Shown piece after piece: positions 8,349 to 16,314 of a stretch of 64,000 bases of DNA; the stretch's first letter is position 1; each line of letters begins with the position of its first letter. The notes below the pieces were generated by a model, which did not search any database, was not told where the DNA came from, and worked only from the letters and a program-made list of their open reading frames with translations. The position numbers and the translations under genes are program-made. The stretch is from positions 310,001 through 374,000 of the forward strand of contig JAKFEE010000021.1 of NCBI GenBank assembly GCA_036675815.1. The letters are read 5' to 3'. Origin of the DNA: JAKFEE01 sp036675815. Its GTDB lineage: Bacteria > Pseudomonadota > Alphaproteobacteria > Rhodospirillales > Magnetospirillaceae.

Positions 8349-9434
8349 ATGCGTATCGCAGTGTTGGGGGGTGGTCACGGCTGTTATGCCGCCGCCGCCG
8401 ATCTGGCGGAGAAGGGCCATGAGGTCCGGTTGTGGCGGCGGGACGCCGAGTCTTTTGCCGAGGTGCTGCGCACCCAGGCCATCATCCTGACCGATGTCGC
8501 CGGCACCCGCCGCGTTCGCCTGACGCGGGCCACCACCGACCTCGGCGCGGCCGTCGAGGGCGCCGAGCTGGTGCTGATCCCACTACCGGCCACCGCCCAG
8601 GACGGGCTGCTGCCTGCCGTCGCGCCGCTGTTGCGCGACGGCCAGGTCGTCTTCCTACCGCCCGGCACCTTCGGCGGCTACATCCTGGCGCAGGCGATGC
8701 GGGCGGCCGGCAACGACGCCCGGGTGGCGATGGCCGAGACCGGCACCCTGCCCTATCTCGCCCGTAAGCACGGCGAAGACCGGGTGACGGTCAGCGTGCG
8801 CGCCACCCGCCTGCCCACCGGCGTCTATCCCGCCGGCGAAACCGCACGGGCGGTCGCAGTGATCGGTCGGGCCTTTCCAGCCGTCGAGCAGCGCGCCGAC
8901 CTGCTCGACGGCGCCCTGATGAATGCCGGCCCCGTCATCCACCCGCCGCTGATCCTGATGAATGCCGGCCCCCTCGAGCATTTCGACGCCTGGGACATTC
9001 ACAACGAGGGCACCCAGCCATCGATCCGCCGGGTCACGGATGCTCTGGATGCCGAGCGCGTGCGCCTGCGCGAGGCGCTGGGCTACGGCGAGCCCCACTT
9101 TCCGCTGGCCGATCACTACGACGACCGTCGCGACGAATGGATGTACGGCAGTTCGTCGCACGAGAAGCTGACCGGCAGCGGCGATTGGCGCGAGAAAATC
9201 GACCTGCTGAGCCACCGCTACATGCGCGAGGACATCGCCAAGGGCCTTGTGTTCTACGTCTCGCTCGGCGACTGGGCGGGCGTGCCCATGCCGATCGCCT
9301 CGGGCCTGGTGGCCATCGCCTCGGCGGTCGTCGGCGAGGATCTGCGCCGCCGCGGCCGCTCGTGGGAGTCGCTCGGACTCGCCGGCCATGACCGCGACAC
9401 GTTGCGCCACCTGTTGCGGACGGGGTTGGCGTGA
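8349..9434 (+). CDS. NAD(P)-binding octopine/nopaline (opine) dehydrogenase-family protein
   Basis: The 361-residue protein has an N-terminal Rossmann fold (IAVLGGGHGCYAAAADLAEKG) and a C-terminal opine-dehydrogenase domain with the conserved VIHPPLILMNAG segment containing the catalytic-type histidine. Family members join or split an amino acid and a 2-oxo acid by NAD(P)H-dependent reductive amination. Here it is encoded with a hydroxyacyl-CoA-dehydrogenase-like enzyme and a TRAP transporter, so an oxidative, catabolic role on an imported carboxylate is likely, but the substrate is unknown. The stop overlaps the next start (TGATG). Confidence 0.85.
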   Translation: MRIAVLGGGHGCYAAAADLAEKGHEVRLWRRDAESFAEVLRTQAIILTDVAGTRRVRLTRATTDLGAAVEGAELVLIPLPATAQDGLLPAVAPLLRDGQVVFLPPGTFGGYILAQAMRAAGNDARVAMAETGTLPYLARKHGEDRVTVSVRATRLPTGVYPAGETARAVAVIGRAFPAVEQRADLLDGALMNAGPVIHPPLILMNAGPLEHFDAWDIHNEGTQPSIRRVTDALDAERVRLREALGYGEPHFPLADHYDDRRDEWMYGSSSHEKLTGSGDWREKIDLLSHRYMREDIAKGLVFYVSLGDWAGVPMPIASGLVAIASAVVGEDLRRRGRSWESLGLAGHDRDTLRHLLRTGLA

Positions 9435-10417
9435 TGCGCAACATCGTCGCCCTCGGCGCCGGGCGGATGGGCCGCGGCATCGCCCAGGTGTTCGCCTATG
9501 CCGGCTATCCGGTGACGCTTCTCGATCTCAAGCCGCGCTCCGCTACGGCGCGCCAAGCGCTCTTCGACTCGGCCCTGGGCGAAATCGGCGCCAATCTGAA
9601 TTTCCTTGCCGAGCTTGGCGTGTTCGATACCGCCGCCGTGGACGGCATCGTCGCCCGCATCACCCCGGCCGGAGCAGACGCCGCCGGCGCCGTCCTGGCC
9701 TCGGCCGATGTCGTGTTCGAGGGCGTTCCCGAGACCATGGAGGCCAAGCGCGAGGCGCTCGGCATCGTCAGCCGCCATATACCGGCGCAGGCGGTGATCG
9801 CCTCGACCACGTCGACGCTGTTGGTCGACACCCTGGCCGAGTTCGTCGAGGGCCCGCAGCGCTTCCTCAACGCCCATTGGCTCAATCCCGCCTATCTGAT
9901 CCCGCTGGTCGAGGTCAGCCCCGGCGAGCGGACGGACGCGGCCATTACCGACGGCTTCTGCGCATTGCTGGAGAGCGTCGGCAAGGTGCCGGTGCGTTGC
10001 AAGGCGTCGCCGGGCTATATCGTGCCGCGCATTCAGGCCATCGCCATGAACGAGGCGGCACGCCTGGTCGAGGAAGGCGTGGCCACGGCGGAAGACGTCG
10101 ATCGCGCCATCCGCGTCGGCTTCGGCATCCGTTTCGCCGCCATGGGCATGGTCGAGTTCATCGACTGGGGCGGCGGCGACATCCTCTATTACGCGGCCAA
10201 TTACCTGAAGGGCGCCCTGAACGCCGAGCGCTACGCACCGCCCGACGTGGTGGTGCACAACATGGCCGAAGGCAGGACCGGCATGCACGCCGGCCAGGGG
10301 TTCTACGATTTTCGCGCGGTGGACGTCGAAGGCTACCGGCGGCAGAAACTGGGCGAGTTCGTCGACTTGATCCGCCACCTCAGGCTGCTGCCGCCGCCGA
10401 TGGTGGAACGCCCCTGA
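9434..10417 (+). CDS. 3-hydroxyacyl-CoA dehydrogenase-family NAD-dependent enzyme
   Basis: The roughly 327-residue protein has the two-domain 3HCDH architecture: NAD-binding GAGRMGRGIAQVFAYAGYPV, the catalytic segment FLNAHWLNPAYLIPLVEV and the C-terminal helical domain (GYIVPRIQAIAMNEAARLVEEG). In true 3-hydroxybutyryl-CoA dehydrogenase the catalytic motif reads H-F-x-N-P; here it is HWLNPA, so the substrate may be a free hydroxy acid, as in carnitine dehydrogenase-like members, rather than a CoA ester. The GTG at 9431 is an alternative start. It is translationally coupled to the opine-dehydrogenase-like gene. Confidence 0.85.
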   Translation: MRNIVALGAGRMGRGIAQVFAYAGYPVTLLDLKPRSATARQALFDSALGEIGANLNFLAELGVFDTAAVDGIVARITPAGADAAGAVLASADVVFEGVPETMEAKREALGIVSRHIPAQAVIASTTSTLLVDTLAEFVEGPQRFLNAHWLNPAYLIPLVEVSPGERTDAAITDGFCALLESVGKVPVRCKASPGYIVPRIQAIAMNEAARLVEEGVATAEDVDRAIRVGFGIRFAAMGMVEFIDWGGGDILYYAANYLKGALNAERYAPPDVVVHNMAEGRTGMHAGQGFYDFRAVDVEGYRRQKLGEFVDLIRHLRLLPPPMVERP

Positions 10418-10436
10418 GTTCGGGGCGAAACGCGGT

Positions 10437-10474
10437 CCGGCCTGCATGAGGCTCCCATAGAGGAGCCGGGCCGG
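10437..10474 (+). promoter_or_regulatory. Nested hairpin ahead of the TRAP binding-protein gene
   Basis: Outer arms CCGGCC (10437-10442) and GGCCGG (10469-10474) enclose inner arms GGCTCC (10450-10455) and GGAGCC (10462-10467). It lies in the 87-nt gap before the solute-binding protein gene and ends 30 nt before its start. There is no T run, so it is more likely an RNA processing or 5'-stabilising structure than a terminator. Confidence 0.5.
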
Positions 10475-10504
10475 AACGGGAACGACAACGACCGGGAGGA
10501 AACC

Positions 10505-11488
10505 ATGTTCATGAAACTGACGCGTACCGTCGCGCTGGCCGGGTTGGCCGTGGCCGCGACGCTGTCCCTGAGTGCCGCCCACGCCGAGGAGGTGGTGCTG
10601 TCGGCGGTCAGCGGCTTCCCCAAGGGCGCCTCCGATTCGCTACGCTTCGAGGCTTGGGTCGAGGCGCTGAACGAGCGCGGCAAGGGTATCGTCCGCATCG
10701 ACTACAAGGGCGGCGCCCCCGCCATCGGCAGCCCGTTCCAACTGGTCAGCCGGGTGGCCTCGGGCGTGTTCGACATGGTCAGCACCACCGGCGGCTACTA
10801 CACCAACGTCCTGCCCGAGGCCGACGCTTTCAAGCTGGCCGAGCGCTCGGCCCAGGAACTGCGCCGGAACGGCGGCTATGACTACATCGCCAAGCTGCAC
10901 GCCGAAAAAGGCCTGCACTATCTCGGCCGCCACACCGAGAACATGCCCTTCCACCTGTATCTGCGCGGCGGCCGCATGATCGACAAACCCGACCTGAGCG
11001 GCCTCAAGATCCGCGTCTCGCCGATCTATCGCAACTTCTTCGAGGCCATGGGCGCCGCCGGCCAGAACTCCAACGCCACCGAAATCTACACGCTGATGGA
11101 GCGCGGGGTGGTCGACGGCTTCGGCTGGCCCATCCAGGGCATCTTCGACTTCAGCTGGGAGAAGGTGGTGAAGTATCGGGTCGACCCCGGCTTCTATTCC
11201 GCCGACATCCACGTACTGCTCAACAAGGCGACGTGGGATGGACTGCCGCAGAACGTCCGCGACTTCCTCACCGCCGAGATGAACGCGCTGGAGAAGACGA
11301 ACGCCGACATCCTCAAGAGAAACGAGGCCGAGAAGGCCAGGCAAGAGGCCGCCGGCATTGTCGCCATCCGCTTCACGCCCGAGCAGGAGAAGGCGTGGCT
11401 GGCGGCCTCCAGGGAGGCCGGCTGGGCCGGCGTCATCAAGGTCAGCCCCGAGCACGGCCCGAAGCTGAAAGCGCTTCTGGCGAAATGA
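10505..11488 (+). CDS. dctP: TRAP transporter substrate-binding protein (DctP family)
   Basis: The 327-residue secreted protein has a signal peptide (ALAGLAVAATLSLSAAHA, cleavage before EE) and the DctP fold with the conserved arginine segment LSGLKIRVSPIYRNFFEAMGA, which binds the carboxylate of the ligand. It captures an organic acid in the periplasm for the DctQM permease. A strong ribosome-binding site (GGGAGGA) precedes the ATG. Hairpins sit both before and just after the gene, consistent with higher output of the binding protein than of the membrane subunits. The ligand is unknown but should be a substrate of the two upstream dehydrogenases. Confidence 0.92.
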   Translation: MFMKLTRTVALAGLAVAATLSLSAAHAEEVVLSAVSGFPKGASDSLRFEAWVEALNERGKGIVRIDYKGGAPAIGSPFQLVSRVASGVFDMVSTTGGYYTNVLPEADAFKLAERSAQELRRNGGYDYIAKLHAEKGLHYLGRHTENMPFHLYLRGGRMIDKPDLSGLKIRVSPIYRNFFEAMGAAGQNSNATEIYTLMERGVVDGFGWPIQGIFDFSWEKVVKYRVDPGFYSADIHVLLNKATWDGLPQNVRDFLTAEMNALEKTNADILKRNEAEKARQEAAGIVAIRFTPEQEKAWLAASREAGWAGVIKVSPEHGPKLKALLAK

Positions 11489-11493
11489 GAAGC

Positions 11494-11524
11494 CGAGGGG
11501 CCGGCATCCGTCGCCGGCCCCTCG
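11494..11524 (+). promoter_or_regulatory. Strong intercistronic hairpin after the TRAP binding-protein gene
   Basis: CGAGGGGCCGGC (11494-11505) pairs perfectly over 12 bp with GCCGGCCCCTCG (11513-11524) around a 7-nt loop, starting 5 nt after the dctP stop. No T run follows. Such structures usually protect the 3' end of the upstream mRNA segment, so binding protein is made in excess over permease. Confidence 0.65.
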
Positions 11525-11554
11525 TCTCGTCTGCTCACGCGAGGAGACCATACG

Positions 11555-12073
11555 ATGTCACCCTGGCGCATCCTGCTCGCCGTACATGAGCGGCTGATCA
11601 CGATCCTCGGCAATCTCGTCGGCCTCATCATCGCCGCCGTCGCTATTCTGATCAGCCTCGAGGTGTTCATGCGCAACACCGGCCTGGGCGGCATCGACTG
11701 GCTCAACGAGGCCATCGAATACAGCTTCTACGTCGGCACCTTCGCCGCCGCCCCGTGGGCGCTCCATCAGGGCGCCCACGTGCGCGTCGACCTCGTCCTC
11801 AACCTGTTGCCGAAACGCGCCGCGGTGGCGGTGGAAAAGCTCGCCGACGCGGTGGGCGCGGGCATCTGCCTCGTCCTCGTCTACTACGGTATCCAGAGCG
11901 TCTTGCACGCCTACGTCAGCAACAGCATCCAGTACAAGACGCTGGCCGTTCCCGAATGGCCGCTGTTCGCGGTCGTGCCGATCTGCGCACTGCTGCTTGC
12001 CGTCGAGTTCGTGGCGCGGTTCGCGCGTGCCGCACAGGTCGACGACGGCACCGCCTCGCGCGCCGGGTGCTGA
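11555..12073 (+). CDS. dctQ: TRAP transporter small permease (DctQ family)
   Basis: The 172-residue integral membrane protein has four hydrophobic helices, the first being LVGLIIAAVAILISLEVFM. It also has the family landmark after helix 1 (FMRNTGLGGIDWLNEAIEYSFY) and the ALHQGAHVRVDLVLNLLP segment. DctQ pairs with DctM to form the sodium-coupled TRAP membrane unit. A GAGGAG ribosome-binding site precedes the ATG; the stop lies 2 nt before dctM. Confidence 0.92.
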   Translation: MSPWRILLAVHERLITILGNLVGLIIAAVAILISLEVFMRNTGLGGIDWLNEAIEYSFYVGTFAAAPWALHQGAHVRVDLVLNLLPKRAAVAVEKLADAVGAGICLVLVYYGIQSVLHAYVSNSIQYKTLAVPEWPLFAVVPICALLLAVEFVARFARAAQVDDGTASRAGC

Positions 12074-12075
12074 CC

Positions 12076-13389
12076 ATGGAATGGTATGCCGCCCTCATCC
12101 TCATGCTGGCGCTGGTCATCGGCGGCATGGCCATCGGCCTGCCGGTAGCCTTCGCCTTTTTCGCCGCCAATCTGGTCGGCGCCGTGATTTTCCTTGGCGG
12201 CAGCATCGGCCTGAGCAGCCTGGTGCCGGAGATCCTCGAAGCCACCGCCAATTTCACCTTCGTCCCCATCCCGCTGTTCCTGCTGATGGGTGAGATCCTG
12301 TTCCACACCGGCGTCGCCTTCCGCGCCATCGAGGCGGTCGACCGGCTGATCGCGCGGGTGCCGGGGCGGCTGTCGATCGTCGCCATCATCGGCGGCACGG
12401 TGTTCTCGGCGCTGTCCGGCTCGACCGTCGCCAACACGGCGATGCTGGGCAGCGTGTTGCTCCCCGACATGCTGAAACGCGGCTACAAGCCGGTGATCGC
12501 CATGGGGCCGATCATGGCGGTGGGCGGCATCGCCATGCTGATCCCGCCGTCGGCCCTGGCCGTGCTGCTCGGCAGCCTGGCCAACATCTCGGTGTCGCAG
12601 CTGCTGATCGCCGGCATCATTCCCGGCGTGCTGATGAGCGTGCTGTTCATCGGCTACGTGGTCGGCCGCTGCGCCCTCGACCCCGAGCTGGCACCCAGCG
12701 ATGACATCGCCGCCCTGCCCTTGCGGGAACGCGTGATGCCGTTCCTGATCTACGTGGTGCCGCTGTCCGGCATCTTTGCCGTGGTCGTCGGCAGCATCTT
12801 CTCGGGCTGGGCGTCGCCGTCCGAGGCGGCGGCGCTGGGCTGCGTAGCGGCGGCGGTGGCCTCGGCCGCCTACCGTTCCTTGACCCTCGAAGCCTTGGTT
12901 AAATCCTTGCGCGAGACCAGCAAGGTGACGGCGATGATCCTGCTGATTATCGCCGGATCGCTCACCTTCTCGCAGATACTGGCGATTTCCGGCGCCACCG
13001 ACGGGTTGCTGCGGGCGATGAACGCGCTCGACATGTCGACGCTGGGCGCCGTGCTGCTGATGCTGGGCGTGCTGCTGTTCCTCGGCGCCTTCATGGACCA
13101 GGTAAGCATGCTGCTGCTCACCCTGCCGTTCTTCCTGCCCCTGGCCGCATCATTCGGCATCGACATGCTGTGGCTGGGCGTGCTGTTCCTGATCGCCATG
13201 GAGATCAGCCTGCTGACGCCGCCGTTCGGCCTGTTGCTGTTCGTCATGCGCGGCGTCGCCCCCGGCCATATCGGCATGCGCGAGGTCTACGCCGCGGCGA
13301 CGCCGTTCATTCTGCTGGAGATGCTGGTGCTGGCCATCCTGGTGGCCGTCCCCGCCCTCGGCACTTGGCTGCCGCGCCTGATCGACTGA
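12076..13389 (+). CDS. dctM: TRAP transporter large permease (DctM family)
   Basis: The 437-residue membrane protein has 11-12 predicted helices and typical DctM segments (GGMAIGLPVAFAFFAANLVG; ALSGSTVANTAMLGSVLLPDM; MAVGGIAMLIPPSALAVLLG; GCVAAAVASAAYRSL). It is the ion-coupled transport subunit that works with DctP and DctQ. The ATG at 12076 follows the dctQ stop by 2 nt and gives the standard N-terminus, although the frame is open further upstream. Confidence 0.95.
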   Translation: MEWYAALILMLALVIGGMAIGLPVAFAFFAANLVGAVIFLGGSIGLSSLVPEILEATANFTFVPIPLFLLMGEILFHTGVAFRAIEAVDRLIARVPGRLSIVAIIGGTVFSALSGSTVANTAMLGSVLLPDMLKRGYKPVIAMGPIMAVGGIAMLIPPSALAVLLGSLANISVSQLLIAGIIPGVLMSVLFIGYVVGRCALDPELAPSDDIAALPLRERVMPFLIYVVPLSGIFAVVVGSIFSGWASPSEAAALGCVAAAVASAAYRSLTLEALVKSLRETSKVTAMILLIIAGSLTFSQILAISGATDGLLRAMNALDMSTLGAVLLMLGVLLFLGAFMDQVSMLLLTLPFFLPLAASFGIDMLWLGVLFLIAMEISLLTPPFGLLLFVMRGVAPGHIGMREVYAAATPFILLEMLVLAILVAVPALGTWLPRLID

Positions 13390-13402
13390 AGGAGGACCGA
13401 CG

Positions 13403-13714
13403 ATGATCGCCGAAGTGGTGAGTTTTCAGCTTCCCCCCGCCATGAGCCGCGCCGAGGCGCTGGCCGCCGCCCGCGCCACCGTCGAGAAGTGGCAGGCCAA
13501 CCCCGACCTGATCCGCAAGCATTACCTGCTGGAGGAGGGCAACCGCACCACCGGCTTCTACCTGTGGACCTCGCGCGAGGCCGCCGAACGCGCCCACGAC
13601 GAGGCCTTCCGCCGGAACGTGCGCGAGCGCTTCGGCAGCGACCCCGTCATCCGCTATTTCGACGTGCTCTTGGTGCTCGACAACCGCACCGGCGAGGCGG
13701 TGGAGGAGTTGTGA
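13403..13714 (+). CDS. YdhR-like small dimeric alpha-beta barrel protein (putative monooxygenase)
   Basis: The 103-residue protein resembles the YdhR/ABM family of small dimeric alpha-beta barrels: an N-terminal strand (AEVVSFQLP), a helix (SRAEALAAARATVEKWQANPD) and the segment TTGFYLWTSREAAERAHDE, then RYFDVLLVLDN. Family members are proposed cofactor-free monooxygenases or isomerases, mostly untested. It lies 13 nt after dctM and closes the GntR operon, so it probably acts on an intermediate of the same pathway. A GGGG-headed REP unit begins 3 nt after the stop. Confidence 0.75.
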   Translation: MIAEVVSFQLPPAMSRAEALAAARATVEKWQANPDLIRKHYLLEEGNRTTGFYLWTSREAAERAHDEAFRRNVRERFGSDPVIRYFDVLLVLDNRTGEAVEEL

Positions 13715-13717
13715 GGC

Positions 13718-13772
13718 GGGGCGCGGAGCTCCAGCTCCGCAAGACGCGGGCGGAGCTGGAGCTCCGCGCTCC
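13718..13772. repeat. Inverted pair of GGAG-headed REP units
   Basis: The forward unit (13718-13740) has head GGGG in place of GGAG, followed by GCGGAGCT-CC-AGCTCCGC. The reverse unit (13750-13772) reads GCGGAGCT-GG-AGCTCCGC and ends in CTCC. Nine nt separate them. The pair starts 3 nt after the YdhR-like gene's stop. The family is the one bracketing the RAYT transposase at 26.4 kb. Confidence 0.85.
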
Positions 13773-13780
13773 GGCCACAA

Positions 13781-13813
13781 AAAAGGCCCAGCCGTTACCG
13801 GACCGGGCCTTTT
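13781..13813. terminator. Bidirectional terminator between the TRAP operon and tRNA-Ala
   Basis: AAAAGGCCC (13781-13789) pairs with GGGCCTTTT (13805-13813). On the minus strand the stem is followed by a run of T (from the AAAAAA at 13779-13784), so it is a good terminator for the tRNA; on the plus strand the TTTT end could stop the operon. Confidence 0.75.
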
Positions 13814-13821
13814 CGGGAACT

Positions 13822-13897
13822 TGGTGGAGCTGAGGGGAATCGAACCCCTGACCTCTGCAGTGCGATTGCAGCGCTCTCCCATCTGAGCTACAGCCCC
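13822..13897 (-). tRNA. tRNA-Ala (anticodon CGC)
   Basis: Read on the minus strand, a 76-nt cloverleaf begins GGGGCTGTAGCTCAG and ends CAGCTCC-ACCA. The acceptor stem contains the G3-U70 wobble pair that marks alanine tRNAs. The T arm has GGTTCGAATCC, and the anticodon stem CTGCA/TGCAG encloses the loop ATCGCAC, giving anticodon CGC for GCG codons. The CCA end is encoded. It has its own promoter at 13911-13939 and a terminator directly downstream. Confidence 0.97.
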
Positions 13898-13910
13898 GAA
13901 AGAGGGCGCG

Positions 13911-13939
13911 ATATTGCGCGAGGCCCCTGCCCCTGTCAA
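13911..13939 (-). promoter_or_regulatory. Promoter of tRNA-Ala
   Basis: On the minus strand TTGACA (13939-13934) and CAATAT (13916-13911) are separated by 17 nt. The predicted start point is about 7 nt before the mature tRNA 5' end at 13897, a short leader typical of tRNA genes. Confidence 0.6.
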
Positions 13940-14062
13940 GGGTCGCCAGCGTACGATTTTTGCACCGGCGACACATTTATATAGGCGCCACGACAGCTTG
14001 CGCCCAGGGCACCATACCGGTAGGTTACGCACAACCTCCGCGGACGCAACGAAGGCCTCGAG

Positions 14063-14359
14063 ATGGACATAGTCCTGGTGCCGCTGCTGCAGATCATCTA
14101 CTTCGCCATCGAGCTCTATATCTGGGTGCTCATCATCACGGCGATCCTGAGCTGGCTGGTCGCCTTCAACGTCGTCAACACGCGCAACCGCTTCGTCTAC
14201 ACGGTGATGGACATCGGCTACCGTGTCACCGAACCGGCGCTGCGGCCGATCCGCCGCTGGCTGCCGAATACGGGCGGCATGGATTTCTCGCCGCTGGTGC
14301 TGATTTTCGGTCTGTGGTTCGTCCAGCTTGTCATCCAACGCCTCATGTTCGCCATCTGA
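14063..14359 (+). CDS. yggT: YggT-family membrane protein
   Basis: The 98-residue protein has two hydrophobic segments (IIYFAIELYIWVLIITAILSWL and FSPLVLIFGLWFVQLVIQRLMF) separated by the conserved TEPALRPIRRWLPNTGGMDFSPL, the hallmark of the YggT/CCB3 family. Members help membrane or chloroplast assembly processes, including cytochrome b6 maturation in chloroplasts, and are linked to osmotic stress in E. coli; the role here is not defined. It overlaps the DUF167 gene, a linkage also seen in E. coli (yggT-yggU). Confidence 0.9.
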   Translation: MDIVLVPLLQIIYFAIELYIWVLIITAILSWLVAFNVVNTRNRFVYTVMDIGYRVTEPALRPIRRWLPNTGGMDFSPLVLIFGLWFVQLVIQRLMFAI

Positions 14360-14681
14360 CGGCGCCTCGCCGTTCACCGAGACCGCGGCCGGCCTCAAGC
14401 TGGCGGTGCGGCTGACGCCCAAGGCGGCGCGCGACCGCATCGACGGCGTCGCCGCCGAGGCCGACGGCGGCAGCGTGTTGAAGGTCGGCGTCACCGCCGT
14501 GCCCGAGGACGGCAAGGCCAATGCGGCGCTGATCAAGCTGCTGGCCAAACAGTGGAAGCTGCCGAAGATGGCCATCGCCATCACCGCCGGCGCCACCGAC
14601 CGCCGCAAGACCCTCATCATCGCCGGCGACGCCGCCGAGTTGCGCCGGCGGCTCGAGCAGTGGATCAAGGAACACGCATGA
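14328..14681 (+). CDS. yggU: DUF167 (YggU) family protein
   Basis: This compact protein is recognised by LAVRLTPKAARDRIDGV and the glycine-rich turn VPEDGKANAALIKLLAKQWKLPK, then ITAGATDRRKTLIIAG, all standard for DUF167/YggU. The function is unknown. The start is uncertain: the only in-frame start before the conserved domain is the TTG at 14328, which overlaps yggT by 32 nt and gives 117 residues. No ATG or GTG occurs before residue 26. The stop overlaps the folD start (ATGA), so translation is coupled to folate metabolism. Confidence 0.85.
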   Translation: MSSNASCSPSDGASPFTETAAGLKLAVRLTPKAARDRIDGVAAEADGGSVLKVGVTAVPEDGKANAALIKLLAKQWKLPKMAIAITAGATDRRKTLIIAGDAAELRRRLEQWIKEHA

Positions 14682-15580
14682 CCCAGGCCAAGATCATCGA
14701 CGGCAACGCCTTCTCCGCCGCGTTGCGCGACAAGCTCACCGCCGCCGTGCGCGACGTGCAGGCAAAGCACGGCCTGGTGCCCGGTCTGGCGGTGGTGCTG
14801 GTGGGCAGCGATCCCGCTAGCCAGGTCTATGTGCGCAACAAGAACAAGCGCGCCGCCGAGACCGGTATGCGCTCGTTCGAGCACATGCTGCCCGAGACCA
14901 CCAGCCAGGACGAACTGCTGGCCCTGGTCGACAGGCTCAATCGCGATCCCGAGGTGCACGGCATCCTGGTGCAGCTGCCGCTGCCCAAGCACATCGACGA
15001 ACACCGCGTGATCGAGGCCATCGACCCGGCCAAGGACGTCGACGGCTTCCACCCGTGGAACGCCGGCATGCTGGCCACCGGCGGCGCCGGCATGGTGCCG
15101 TGCACGCCGCTCGGCTGCCTGATGCTGCTCAAGGATACGCTGGGTGACCTGTCGGGCAAGGAGGCGGTGGTGGTCGGCCGCTCCAACATCGTCGGCAAGC
15201 CGATGGCGCAACTGCTGCTGCGCGAGAGCTGCACGGTGACAGTCGCCCATTCGCGCACCCGCGACCTGCCCGGCGTGGTGCGCCGCGCCGACCTCGTCGT
15301 CGCCGCCGTCGGCAGGCCCGAGATGGTGCGCGGCGATTGGATCAAGCCCGGCGCCACCGTCATCGACGTCGGCATCAACCGCACCGCCGCCGCCGAACCA
15401 GGCAAGACCCGCCTGGTCGGCGACGTCGCCTTCGCCGAGGCCGCCCAAGTCGCCGGCGCCATCACCCCGGTGCCCGGCGGCGTCGGCCCGATGACCATCG
15501 CCGTGCTGCTGCGCAACACCCTGGTGGCGGCGTGCCGCCAGACCCGCGTGCCGGCGCCGCCGGTCGACGAGTGGGCCTAG
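14678..15580 (+). CDS. folD: Bifunctional methylenetetrahydrofolate dehydrogenase/cyclohydrolase FolD
   Basis: The 300-residue protein has the THF-binding half (YVRNKNKRAAETGM with the catalytic lysine, HGILVQLPLP, DVDGFHPWNAG) and the NADP-binding half (VVVGRSNIVGKPMAQLLL, VIDVGINR, ITPVPGGVGPMTIAVLLRNT). It interconverts methylene-, methenyl- and formyl-THF in the cytoplasm to supply one-carbon units. The ATG at 14678 overlaps the DUF167 stop by 4 nt; nnrU follows 7 nt later. Confidence 0.97.
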   Translation: MTQAKIIDGNAFSAALRDKLTAAVRDVQAKHGLVPGLAVVLVGSDPASQVYVRNKNKRAAETGMRSFEHMLPETTSQDELLALVDRLNRDPEVHGILVQLPLPKHIDEHRVIEAIDPAKDVDGFHPWNAGMLATGGAGMVPCTPLGCLMLLKDTLGDLSGKEAVVVGRSNIVGKPMAQLLLRESCTVTVAHSRTRDLPGVVRRADLVVAAVGRPEMVRGDWIKPGATVIDVGINRTAAAEPGKTRLVGDVAFAEAAQVAGAITPVPGGVGPMTIAVLLRNTLVAACRQTRVPAPPVDEWA

Positions 15581-15587
15581 GTCGCCG

Positions 15588-16253
15588 ATGACGCTCAGCC
15601 TTGCCCACCTGACCGTCGCCATGCTGGCCTTCCTCGCCACGCATGCCATTCCGGCGCGCGCCGGGCTGCGCGACCGCGGCATCGCCCGCTTCGGCAACAC
15701 CGGCTATCATTTGCTTTATTCGCTGCTGTCCATCGGCGTGGTGGTGTGGCTGGCCTACGCCTATTCCCGGGCCGATTTCGTGGCGGTGTGGGACCAGGAG
15801 CTGTGGATGCGCTGGGTGCCGCCGCTGGTCATGCTGCCGGTCTGCCTGCTGCTGGTGGCGGGGTTGAGCACGCCGAATCCGTTCTCGATCGGCATCGGCG
15901 GGCGCGGCTTCAATCCCAATCGGCCGGGCATCCTGCGCCTGACCCGCCATCCGCTGCTGTGGGCCATGATGCTGTGGGCCGGCGCGCACATCGTGCCCAA
16001 CGGTGACGTCGCCTCGCTCATCCTGTTCGCGCCGCTGCTGCTGCTGGCAATGGTCGGCCCCTTCCTGATGGAGCGCAAGCGCCGGCGCACCTTCGGCGTC
16101 GATTTCGATGCACTGGCCCGCAACACCCGCCGCCCCAGCCGGGCGCTGCTCGGCGAAATCGGTTGGTGGCGCGGCACCGGCGCGCTGGCGCTCTATGTCG
16201 TGTTAATCCTGTTGCACCCGTCGGTGATCGGCGTTTCCCCCTTGCCCCATTGA
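15588..16253 (+). CDS. nnrU: NnrU-family membrane protein
   Basis: The 221-residue protein has about six transmembrane helices and the NnrU landmarks ATHAIPARAGLRDR, NPNRPGILRLTRHPLLWAMMLWAGAHI and FLMERKRRRTFG. NnrU was named for its linkage to nitrite and nitric oxide reductase genes, and the family is related to isoprenylcysteine methyltransferase-like membrane proteins. No denitrification gene lies in this window, so a direct role there cannot be inferred. It sits 7 nt after folD. Confidence 0.85.
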   Translation: MTLSLAHLTVAMLAFLATHAIPARAGLRDRGIARFGNTGYHLLYSLLSIGVVVWLAYAYSRADFVAVWDQELWMRWVPPLVMLPVCLLLVAGLSTPNPFSIGIGGRGFNPNRPGILRLTRHPLLWAMMLWAGAHIVPNGDVASLILFAPLLLLAMVGPFLMERKRRRTFGVDFDALARNTRRPSRALLGEIGWWRGTGALALYVVLILLHPSVIGVSPLPH

Positions 16254-16314
16254 CCATGCGCCACTACCCTGGCGCCAAAACGAACAAACAAAATAAAATT
16301 ATGGGGAGAGAACG

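Noticed and set aside
13307..15700. 797-codon minus-strand frame spanning tRNA-Ala, yggT and folD
   Set aside because: It would cover a tRNA gene and its promoter and oppose three conserved genes; no domain is seen.
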